Positions 1 to 5,449 of a DNA stretch of 7,639 nucleotides are shown here, piece by piece. The position numbers and the translations under genes were made by a program. Position 1 is the first letter of the stretch. Every line of letters starts with the position of its first letter. Source of the stretch: an uncultured Selenomonadales bacterium (lineage in GTDB: Bacteria; Bacillota; Negativicutes; Selenomonadales; Selenomonadaceae); assembly GCA_937877655.1 (NCBI GenBank), contig CALFJC010000009.1, forward strand, positions 1 through 7,639, given 5' to 3'. The notes below the pieces were generated by a model, which saw only the letters and a list, made by a program, of their open reading frames with translations, ran no database searches and was not told the origin of the DNA.

Positions 1-685
1 CCGTCAAGCCGACGCGCATACGAGCTCCGGGCGGTTCGTTCATTTGCCCGTAAACAAGCGCGGTTTTGTCGATAACGCCTGACTCCGTCATTTCAGACCA
101 GAGATCGTTACCTTCACGAGTTCTTTCGCCGACGCCCGAAAATACCGAATAGCCGCCGTGTTCCGTCGCAATGTTATGGATAAGTTCCATGATAATAACG
201 GTTTTGCCGACGCCCGCGCCGCCGAAAAGTCCCGTTTTGCCGCCGCGAGAATAAGGCGCGATTAAGTCAACGACTTTAATTCCCGTCTCAAGAATTTGTG
301 TCGAAGTTTCTTGTTCCTCAAAAGTCGGAGCTTTGCGATGAATCGGGCTCCAATGTTTATTTCCGACAGGTTTTGGATTGTTATCGACGGTTTGTCCCAA
401 GACGTTGAAGACGCGCCCCAAGCACTCTTCGCCGACAGGGATTGTTATAGGCGCGCCGGTATCTTCCGCCTCCATGCCGCGAACAAGTCCGTCCGTCGAA
501 CTCATTGCAATGCAACGGGTGACGCCGTCGCCCAAATGTTGCATGACTTCCGCAACCAAGTCAATTTCGACGTTGCCCGACTTACCTTTTATGTTTACTG
601 CGTTCAAAATTTCGGGCAATTCGCCGACGGGAAATTCAATGTCGACAACCGCGCCGATAACCTGAACAACTTTTCCTTTCGCCAA
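1..685 (-). CDS. atpD: ATP synthase F1 subunit beta (partial, C-terminal part outside window)
   Basis: This is the catalytic subunit of F1, which makes or hydrolyses ATP in the alpha3beta3 head. The first 228 codons are visible and the gene runs off the left edge; the family is usually about 465-480 residues. The product begins MAKGKVVQVIGAVVDIEFP, the typical beta-barrel domain start. The Walker A loop GGAGVGKT is at residues 155-162, with K161 and T162 contacting phosphate and Mg. The GERTREGND segment follows, with E187 as the catalytic glutamate and R188 beside it. The only sensible start is TTG at 685-683: AAGGAGG lies at 694-700 with an 8-nt gap, and the family N-terminus begins exactly there. 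An ATG-only gene finder would miss this start. In the usual operon atpD follows atpG directly; here 459 bp including another gene intervene. Identity is certain and no damage is seen in the visible part. Confidence 0.98.
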   Translation of the reverse strand, partial: MAKGKVVQVIGAVVDIEFPVGELPEILNAVNIKGKSGNVEIDLVAEVMQHLGDGVTRCIAMSSTDGLVRGMEAEDTGAPITIPVGEECLGRVFNVLGQTVDNNPKPVGNKHWSPIHRKAPTFEEQETSTQILETGIKVVDLIAPYSRGGKTGLFGGAGVGKTVIIMELIHNIATEHGGYSVFSGVGERTREGNDLWSEMTESGVIDKTALVYGQMNEPPGARMRVGLT

Positions 686-700
686 ATGTTATTCCTCCTT
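686..700 (-). promoter_or_regulatory. Ribosome binding site fixing the TTG start of atpD
   Basis: On the minus strand AAGGAGGAAT (700-691) is a near-perfect anti-SD complement, 8 nt before the TTG. It directly abuts the heptamer array that ends at 701. The 9-mer AGGAGGAAT (699-691) recurs at 1118-1110 before the inserted four-helix-bundle gene. Confidence 0.85.
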
Positions 701-763
701 AGGAACAAGGAACAAGGAACTAGGAACTAGTTTCTGTTCCCTGTTCTTATTTGTCAGTTCCTA
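701..763. repeat. Heptamer array downstream of the inserted gene, palindromic, pairs with 1117-1146
   Basis: Read on the plus strand, 701-730 is four heptamers (AGGAACA twice, AGGAACT twice) plus AG. At 735-748 TGTTCCCTGTTCTT matches the inverse of 701-714 at 12 of 14 positions, so the array can fold on itself. One further inverse heptamer, GTTCCTA at 757-763, lies inside the last codons of the four-helix-bundle gene. The 701-730 block is also an inverted match, 28 of 30 positions, to 1117-1146 on the other side of that gene. The units fit the consensus of the two other arrays in this operon. Confidence 0.9.
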
Positions 764-1104
764 AGCTTTTTTATAATCGAGGTTAATAATCGCCCGATTT
801 CCTCACAAAGTCCGAGTGATGTCTTTATGTCTTCTTCCAATAAATAACCTATACGAACGCAGATCAAGAGTTGAGTTTCGACTTCAGAAACAGAGCCGCG
901 TGCAATAACCAGAAATCTTACGTAATCACCCGTTGAAGCTCGTCCGTTACCTTCTGCAATATTTGAAGGAATGGAAACAGTTGCTCTTCTCAGTTGATTT
1001 GTTAAACCATAGAGTTCATCTTTTGGCATTTTTTTAGTCAAGCGATAAATTTCGGTTGTCAAGTCCATTGCTCTTTGCCAAACAATTAAATCCTTATAAT
1101 GCAA
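754..1104 (-). CDS. Four-helix-bundle protein, 23S rRNA intervening-sequence protein family
   Basis: This is a 116-residue protein of the S23/IVP family, small helical-bundle proteins first seen encoded inside intervening sequences of 23S rRNA and since found at many other loci. Their molecular role is not settled. Hallmarks visible here are the N-terminal KDLIVWQRAMDL, the core LTNQLRRATVSIPSNIAEGNGR (residues 34-55) and FLVIARGSVSEVETQL (64-79). The length is normal for the family and the frame is intact. The start is TTG at 1104-1102, with AGGAGG 8 nt upstream; the nearby ATG at 1112-1110 is in another frame and stops after five codons. The gene sits between atpG and atpD, in the operon direction, flanked by inverted heptamer arrays. 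It has no evident role in ATP synthesis and looks like an inserted passenger. The related Avd protein of diversity-generating retroelements is an alternative identity, but no reverse transcriptase is nearby. Confidence 0.93.
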   Translation of the reverse strand: MHYKDLIVWQRAMDLTTEIYRLTKKMPKDELYGLTNQLRRATVSIPSNIAEGNGRASTGDYVRFLVIARGSVSEVETQLLICVRIGYLLEEDIKTSLGLCEEIGRLLTSIIKKLRN

Positions 1105-1116
1105 AACTCATTCCTC

Positions 1117-1146
1117 CTAGTTCCTAGTTCCTAGTTCCTAGTTCCT
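1117..1146. repeat. Heptamer array upstream of the inserted gene
   Basis: Four copies of TAGTTCC-phase heptamers occupy this stretch without a mismatch on the plus strand. Read on the minus strand the unit is AGGAACT. The array touches the atpG stop codon (TAG, 1147-1145), and its last bases merge into the AGGAGG ribosome binding site of the four-helix-bundle gene at 1118-1113. It is the inverted partner of 701-730. Confidence 0.92.
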
Positions 1147-2257
1147 ACTCCAAAGCATTCGCGCCGCCGACAATTTCATTAATTTCGTTGGTAATGCCCG
1201 CTTGACGAACTTTGTTGTAGAAGAGATTCAATTTGCCGACGAGCTCTTGGGCATTATCGGTTGCATTACTCATTGCGTTCATGCGCGAAGAAAGTTCCGC
1301 AGCCGCACTGTGCAACATCGCGCCGTAAATTCTGGTTGCAATTCTGCGCGGAAGAAAATCATTTAAAATCTTAACAACGTCGGGCTCGTAAATGTATTCT
1401 TCCTTGAGATTCGCGCTTGTCTTTGCATAATCGTCCGTGACAATCGGCAAAAGTGTCACGTCGTCCGGCGTGCAACTTATTGCCGATTTAAATTGCGTAT
1501 AAATCAAAGTCACGTCGATAATCTCGCCGCTCTCAAATCGTTCGATAATCAAATCGGCAATTTCTTTCGCGTATTTGTATTGCGGTCGCTCGCTTATGCC
1601 GTGATAACTTTTTATGATGTTGTAGCCGCGCTGTTTGAAATGAGTTGTTGCCTTCCTGCCGACAGTGATTAACTCAATGCCTTCAATATAATTTGCGTCG
1701 TGATATTCGCGAGAAACTCCGCCGCCTGCCGCGCCGCCTCCGCCGCGAGTCGCGGTTTTGGCAATACTGCCCGTCGCGCTCATTTGTCGCTGTTGCCTTT
1801 GAGTTCGCGAAGGCGCAGGCTTAATGCCCTTAATCGCGTCGAAATTTTTCTTGTGGAAATTTTCATCGTCGCCGTCGTCGTCAAGCGAAGTACTGTCGCC
1901 CGTGCCGTCGTATTCAATGGTATCATGCGCCTCTTTTAAAACGTTGCTTGAAAACGAACCCGCAAGCCCTTTATCGGACGCAATGATTACGAATAAAAAT
2001 TTTCCTTCGCCTTGCTCGACATTTTCGCGCAATTCGTCACGAGTCATTACAAAAGGATGTTCGTATTCCTGTCCGCGCATTTGCCCCATTACGCGCCGCA
2101 TAATTTCTTTTGTCTTGGCAACGTAAGGAAGATTGGAAAGAAGAGCTTCGCGAGCCGCGTTGAATCTGGAGCGGGCGATCATGTCCATTGCGTTTGTGAT
2201 TTTCTGGATATTTTTAACGCTCTTAATTCGACGGCGAATGTGTTGTAAATTTGCCAT
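1145..2257 (-). CDS. atpG: ATP synthase F1 subunit gamma with a large low-complexity insertion
   Basis: This is the central rotor shaft of F1, which transmits c-ring rotation to the beta catalytic sites. The N-terminal helix (residues 1-60, IRRRIKSVKNIQKITNAMDMI) and the C-terminal helix (about 305-370, ending YNKVRQAGITNEINEIVGGA) are well conserved. The product is 370 residues, against about 285-295 for most bacterial gammas. The excess is mostly one block at about 115-190, inside the Rossmann-like domain after the SDKGLAGSFSSNVLKEA strand and helix and before IELITVGRKA. The block is acidic first (DDDGDDE, 126-132), then Gln/Arg-rich (147-158), then glycine-rich (171-180). The reading frame is continuous and both ends are normal, so it is probably functional with a flexible loop. 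The ATG start follows a GGTGG ribosome binding site in the 12-nt gap after atpA. The TAG stop overlaps the heptamer array. Confidence 0.97.
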   Translation of the reverse strand: MANLQHIRRRIKSVKNIQKITNAMDMIARSRFNAAREALLSNLPYVAKTKEIMRRVMGQMRGQEYEHPFVMTRDELRENVEQGEGKFLFVIIASDKGLAGSFSSNVLKEAHDTIEYDGTGDSTSLDDDGDDENFHKKNFDAIKGIKPAPSRTQRQQRQMSATGSIAKTATRGGGGAAGGGVSREYHDANYIEGIELITVGRKATTHFKQRGYNIIKSYHGISERPQYKYAKEIADLIIERFESGEIIDVTLIYTQFKSAISCTPDDVTLLPIVTDDYAKTSANLKEEYIYEPDVVKILNDFLPRRIATRIYGAMLHSAAAELSSRMNAMSNATDNAQELVGKLNLFYNKVRQAGITNEINEIVGGANALE

Positions 2258-2269
2258 TTACGCCACCGC

Positions 2270-3793
2270 CTAACTTTCCATCTTGTAAGTGACGGTCTCT
2301 TTAAACTCCGCGATTGCCGCCTTAATCTCGGCTTCAAGGGCGTCGTCGAGTTTTTTCTTCTCGATAATTTTTCTGCCTATGTCGGCGTGGCTTGCGTGCA
2401 TGAACTTAATAAAATCGTTGTGGAAAGTAACAACTTTGTCAACGGGAATGTCCGTCAAAAATCCTTTAACCGCCGTGTAAATCGTTAAAACCTGATCTTC
2501 GACGGGCAAAGGCGAATATTGCGATTGCTTAAGAGTTTCAACCATGCGTGCGCCGCGATCAAGTTGCGCCTTCGTTGCCTTGTCAAGGTCGGAGCCGAAT
2601 TGTGCAAAAGCCGCAAGTTCACGGTACTGCGCCAAATCCAAACGCATTGTGCCCGCAACTTGCTTCATTGCCTTAATCTGCGCGGAACCGCCGACGCGAG
2701 AGACGCTTAAGCCGACGCTGATTGCGGGACGAATGCCGGAATAGAATGAATCCGTTTCAAGCATTATCTGCCCGTCCGTGATTGAAATGACGTTCGTAGG
2801 AATGTAAGCCGAAACGTCGCCCGCCTGAGTTTCGATGATCGGCAAGGCAGTTATCGAGCCCGCGCCGAGTCTGTCGCTGAGTTTTGCGGCGCGTTCCAAA
2901 AGTCTTGAGTGCAAATAAAAAACGTCGCCGGGATAAGCCTCACGCCCGGGCGGTCTTCTGAGCAAAAGTGACATTGCACGATAAGCCGCCGCGTGTTTCG
3001 TCAAATCGTCGTAAATGCAAAGGCAATGCCCGTGCTTTTCATACATAAAATATTCCGCCATCGTGACGCCCGAATAAGGCGCGAGATATTGGAGCGGAGC
3101 AGAATCAGCCGCCGTAGCCGCAACGACGATTGAATATTCCATTGCGCCGTGATCTTCCAAAGTTTTCACGACGCGGGCAACCGTCGATGCCTTTTGTCCG
3201 ATAGCCACATAAACGCAAATACAATTCTGCCCTTTCTGATTGATAATCGTATCAATCGCTATCGCAGATTTTCCTATGCCGCGGTCGCCGATTATCAATT
3301 CGCGCTGTCCGCGTCCAATCGGAACCAATGCGTCGATAGCTTTCAAGCCCGTCTGCAACGGCTCATGAACAGATTTTCTGTCCGCAATGCCCGGAGCTTT
3401 GAACTCGACGGGACGCGCCTTTGTCGTTTGAATCGGTCCCTTGCCGTCAATCGGACGTCCGAGAGCATCAACAACACGCCCGATCATATTTTCCCCGACG
3501 GGAACCTGCATAATTCTGCCGGTACGTTTGACTGTCGCGCCTTCTTTAATTTCGTTGTCGCGACCGAGAATAACCGCGCCGACGTTATCCTGCTCAAGGT
3601 TAAGGACGAGACCAAAAATATCGTCGCCGAAGTCAAGCAACTCGCCCGACATTGCCTTGTCGAGCCCGTGAATGTGCGCAATGCCGTCACCGATCTCAAT
3701 GACCGTGCCGACTTCGTCAACATTCAAATCAACGTTGTAATTTTTAATCTGATCCTTGATTATCGCAGTGATTTCATCAGGATTTATTTTCAT
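2270..3793 (-). CDS. atpA: ATP synthase F1 subunit alpha
   Basis: This is the non-catalytic nucleotide-binding subunit of the F1 alpha3beta3 head; it supplies the arginine finger to the catalytic sites. Its 507 residues are the usual length. Visible parts are the N-terminal delta-binding region and beta-barrel (1-95), the Walker A loop GDRGIGKS (169-176), GQKASTVA (199-206), PPGREAYPGD (281-290), and LSVSRVGGSAQ (362-372) with R366 as the arginine finger. The Walker A sequence departs from the family's usual GDRQTGKT: Q becomes G, T becomes I, and the Mg-ligand Thr becomes Ser, which keeps the hydroxyl. The ATG start at 3793 has AGAGGTGA at 3810-3803. The gene begins 18 nt after the atpH stop and ends 12 nt before atpG, so translational coupling on both sides is likely. 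Confidence 0.99.
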   Translation of the reverse strand: MKINPDEITAIIKDQIKNYNVDLNVDEVGTVIEIGDGIAHIHGLDKAMSGELLDFGDDIFGLVLNLEQDNVGAVILGRDNEIKEGATVKRTGRIMQVPVGENMIGRVVDALGRPIDGKGPIQTTKARPVEFKAPGIADRKSVHEPLQTGLKAIDALVPIGRGQRELIIGDRGIGKSAIAIDTIINQKGQNCICVYVAIGQKASTVARVVKTLEDHGAMEYSIVVAATAADSAPLQYLAPYSGVTMAEYFMYEKHGHCLCIYDDLTKHAAAYRAMSLLLRRPPGREAYPGDVFYLHSRLLERAAKLSDRLGAGSITALPIIETQAGDVSAYIPTNVISITDGQIMLETDSFYSGIRPAISVGLSVSRVGGSAQIKAMKQVAGTMRLDLAQYRELAAFAQFGSDLDKATKAQLDRGARMVETLKQSQYSPLPVEDQVLTIYTAVKGFLTDIPVDKVVTFHNDFIKFMHASHADIGRKIIEKKKLDDALEAEIKAAIAEFKETVTYKMES

Positions 3794-3811
3794 ATTTGAT
3801 ACTTCACCTCT

Positions 3812-4348
3812 TTAATTGCGCATTGACGCTTGCAAAGCGCGAAGTCTTCCCGCCGCCGAGCCGTCAATTAACTTGTCGCCGATTTTTACAATGAGTCCGC
3901 CCAAAATCGAAGTATCTTTGTGAGTACGAACTTTAATTTTGCGCCCCGTCAAATTGCTGAGTTTCCTTGTAAGGGCGTCTTGTTGTTTTTTGGTGAGAGG
4001 AAATGCGCTTGTCACGTCTGCGATTAAAATTCCCTGCTCCTTATTCTTCAGCGAAGTAAAAATATCGTAAATTTCACTGAAGACGCCGATTCTTTTTTTG
4101 TCGACAAGGAGCATCAAAAAATTCATGACGGTTGAAGAAATTTCTTTGTCGAAGGCGCGATTGAGCAAATCTTTTTTCGCCTGTTGCGGAACGAGCGGAT
4201 TTTGGAAAAATTTAACCGCTTCGGGAATGGAGAAAACATCTGCGCGGACTCTGGCTAAATCTTTGTCGTAGCCGTCAAGATTTTTTTCTTCTTTGGCGAT
4301 CTCAAAAATAGCCGTCGCGTATTTGGAGGCAAGCTGGATATTAAGCAC
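3812..4348 (-). CDS. atpH: ATP synthase F1 subunit delta (OSCP-type)
   Basis: This is the stator subunit that caps the alpha3beta3 head and holds the b-subunit stalk. It has 178 residues, a normal length. The N-terminal helical domain (about 1-105) begins LASKYATAIFEIAKEE, a typical family start. The C-terminal signature TSILGGLIVKIGDKLIDGSA (146-165) is followed by AGRLRAL and is complete. The start is GTG at 4348-4346, preceded by AAGGTGGTGG; the next residues LNIQLASKYA match where the family begins, and no ATG is near. The spacer upstream of it is filled by two copies of a 95-bp repeat, so coupling to atpF is not by simple adjacency. Downstream, atpA follows after 18 nt. Confidence 0.97.
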   Translation of the reverse strand: MLNIQLASKYATAIFEIAKEEKNLDGYDKDLARVRADVFSIPEAVKFFQNPLVPQQAKKDLLNRAFDKEISSTVMNFLMLLVDKKRIGVFSEIYDIFTSLKNKEQGILIADVTSAFPLTKKQQDALTRKLSNLTGRKIKVRTHKDTSILGGLIVKIGDKLIDGSAAGRLRALQASMRN

Positions 4349-4466
4349 CGAACCACCACCTTTTTAATCAAATTTAATTTACGAAACTAGCAATGCGCCA
4401 GCGTTGCGTACAATCGCGGCGAATTACTCCAAAAAATTTTTTCAGTGGAGCGCGACCGCTGTTTGT

Positions 4467-4483
4467 CAACTTTTCAAAAGTTG
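4467..4483. repeat. 17-bp perfect palindrome ending repeat copy 1
   Basis: CAACTTTTCAAAAGTTG is self-complementary around its central C. It corresponds to 4561-4577 in copy 2 and differs from it at two positions that pair with each other. No T-tract follows on either strand, so it is not a canonical terminator. Confidence 0.85.
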
Positions 4484-4560
4484 TAGCAATGCGCAGCGTT
4501 GCGTACAACCGCGGTTGTTACTCCGAATTATCGCAATGCTGAAGCGCGACTGCTGTTTGT

Positions 4561-4577
4561 CCACTTTTCAAAAGTGG
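4561..4577. repeat. 17-bp perfect palindrome ending repeat copy 2, overlapping the atpF stop
   Basis: CCACTTTTCAAAAGTGG is perfectly self-complementary around its centre. It contains the atpF TGA stop (4570-4568) and encodes the last two residues plus part of a third of that protein (DHF), so the C-terminus of subunit b is partly written by the repeat. Confidence 0.85.
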
Positions 4578-5068
4578 TCCGCGAACATGTCTTTGTTGAG
4601 CCCGGAAATGAATTCGTTGACGAGCTTGTCATTTTCTTTTGTGTCAAGATTTTTGGAAACGACTTTGCCCGCCGCCGCCAAACTCAACGTGACAATCTGC
4701 GATTTCATTTCGGCAAAAGCGCGATTGCGTTCATTTTCAATCTCGGCTTGTGCAGTGAGTTTCATACGTTCGATTTCTTTGCGCGTCTCGGCAACTGCGG
4801 CGTCATGTTCTTGACGGGCAGTGAGATTTGCCTTCTCGATAATGTCTTGCGCTTTTTTGTGCGCGTCGGCAAGTTGGGTTTTGTATTGCGCCAAAGTTTG
4901 TTCGGCGGCTTTACGATCTGCCTCTGCTTTTTCGAGAGTATCTCTGATTTTGTCCGAACGCTGTTGCAAAAGTCTGGCGACGGGTTTATAGGCAACCGCA
5001 CGCAACAGAACGACCAAGATTAAAAAGTTGAGTATCTGCGCGATAATCGTTGCGTTAATTTCAATCAA
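4568..5068 (-). CDS. atpF: ATP synthase Fo subunit b
   Basis: This is the peripheral stalk subunit that anchors delta and the F1 head to the membrane. It has 166 residues, normal for the family. A single N-terminal membrane segment lies at about 8-27 (IIAQILNFLILVVLLRAVAY), followed by KPVARLLQQRSDKI, the conserved start of the cytoplasmic stalk. A long charged coiled-coil (about 35-125) comes next, then the delta-binding end. The start is TTG at 5068-5066 with AAAGGGGTG at 5084-5076, a 7-nt gap. No ATG lies near the family start, so TTG is strongly preferred. The final residues ADHF are partly encoded by a palindrome of the downstream repeat, which suggests the original C-terminus was replaced or trimmed when the repeat arrived. 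The upstream spacer holds a heptamer hairpin. Confidence 0.97.
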   Translation of the reverse strand: MIEINATIIAQILNFLILVVLLRAVAYKPVARLLQQRSDKIRDTLEKAEADRKAAEQTLAQYKTQLADAHKKAQDIIEKANLTARQEHDAAVAETRKEIERMKLTAQAEIENERNRAFAEMKSQIVTLSLAAAGKVVSKNLDTKENDKLVNEFISGLNKDMFADHF

Positions 5069-5087
5069 AACAAATCACCCCTTTGGT

Positions 5088-5160
5088 TAATGAGTAATTA
5101 GCAATTAGTAATTAGTAATGCATTTTTCATTGCTCATTACTCATTACTCATTACTAATTA
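5088..5160. repeat. Palindromic heptamer array between atpE and atpF
   Basis: The left arm is 5088-5120 (33 nt) and the right arm 5128-5160 (33 nt), inverted with 27 of 33 positions matching and a 7-nt loop CATTTTT. Read on the plus strand the left arm is a run of TAGTAAT-type heptamers (TGAGTAA, TTAGCAA, TTAGTAA twice); the right arm is the inverse (TACTCAT twice, TACTAAT). Most differences between the arms are G/T changes. The right arm contains the atpE stop codon (TAA, 5160-5158). The left arm ends 3 nt before the atpF ribosome binding site. Confidence 0.9.
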
Positions 5161-5409
5161 TCCAAGGAGCGGATTGGCGTAAAGCATGATGAGCGCGACG
5201 ACCGTTGCGATAATCGCCATAGCCTCGATCAAGCCGACGGAAATAAGGGTGTTGGTGAAAAGCGTATTCTTCGCTTCGGGTTGGCGAGTAATGCCGTCAA
5301 TGAATTTGCTCGTTACAAGACCGTCACCGACGCCCGCGCCGATTGCCGCCAATCCCATTGTAATTCCTGCGCCCAAAAGTGCCGCTGCTACCATAATCGC
5401 ATGTTCCAT
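5158..5409 (-). CDS. atpE: ATP synthase Fo subunit c
   Basis: This is the proteolipid of the membrane rotor ring; each copy carries one ion per turn. It has 83 residues in two membrane helices joined by the polar loop RQPEA (42-46). Helix 1 has the packing motif GAGVGDG (24-30), and helix 2 has the ion-binding carboxylate E62 in GLIEAMAI. By alignment from memory with Ilyobacter tartaricus, its Na+ ligands Q32 and S66 correspond here to D29 and A63, so the Na+ signature is absent and H+ coupling is expected. The start is ATG with AAGGAGG 10 nt upstream, the strongest ribosome binding site here along with that of atpD, as suits a subunit needed in many copies. The stop codon lies inside the heptamer array that follows. 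Confidence 0.98.
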   Translation of the reverse strand: MEHAIMVAAALLGAGITMGLAAIGAGVGDGLVTSKFIDGITRQPEAKNTLFTNTLISVGLIEAMAIIATVVALIMLYANPLLG

Positions 5410-5449
5410 TTTAAAAAATCCTCCTTAATGTTAAAAAAAAATTTTGTAA

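Larger units (their letters stand above)
691..1146 (-). mobile_element. Candidate intervening-sequence-like cassette inserted between atpG and atpD
   Basis: The unit consists of 30-bp inverted heptamer arrays (1117-1146 and 701-730, 28 of 30 matching) enclosing one four-helix-bundle gene. The 9-bp sequence AGGAGGAAT (minus strand) occurs just inside the right array (1118-1110) and just outside the left one (699-691). Most operons with this gene order have atpG and atpD nearly adjacent. Intervening sequences in 23S rRNA have the same plan: inverted repeats forming a stem, sometimes with this same protein family inside. No transposase or reverse transcriptase is encoded, so mobility is inferred from architecture only. 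The repeated 9-mer may simply be two ribosome binding sites. Confidence 0.5.
4388..4577. repeat. Two tandem copies of a 95-bp structured repeat between atpF and atpH
   Basis: Copy 1 is 4388-4483 and copy 2 is 4484-4577, directly abutting and in the same orientation. Shared blocks are TAGCAATGCGC, AGCGTTGCGTACAA, TTACTCC, AGCGCGAC and GCTGTTTGTC, then a terminal 17-bp palindrome. The middle (4431-4448 versus 4525-4541) has diverged. Each copy can form several small hairpins: CAATGC with GCGTTG, a GC-rich one around the CGCGG segment (in copy 2 a perfect ACAACCGCGGTTGT, 4505-4518), and the terminal palindrome. Copy 2 overlaps the last codons and stop of atpF. I know no named family for it. It looks like a dispersed extragenic palindromic element rather than a gene. 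Confidence 0.85.

Noticed and set aside
754..1104. Accessory Avd protein of a diversity-generating retroelement
   Set aside because: Same broad fold family, but no reverse transcriptase, template repeat or variable repeat is visible; sequence motifs match the general S23/IVP group.
3149..3799. 216-codon plus-strand open frame antisense to atpA
   Set aside because: It lies wholly over a strongly conserved gene on the other strand, and its composition is that of an antisense shadow.
4467..4483. Intrinsic terminator between atpF and atpH
   Set aside because: The stem is weak and A/T-rich and no T-tract follows on the minus strand; premature termination before atpHAGD would also be costly.
4404..5023. 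Two plus-strand open frames over the 95-bp repeat and atpF
   Set aside because: Their 5' halves are repeat DNA and the rest is antisense to atpF; no ribosome binding site or recognisable domain.
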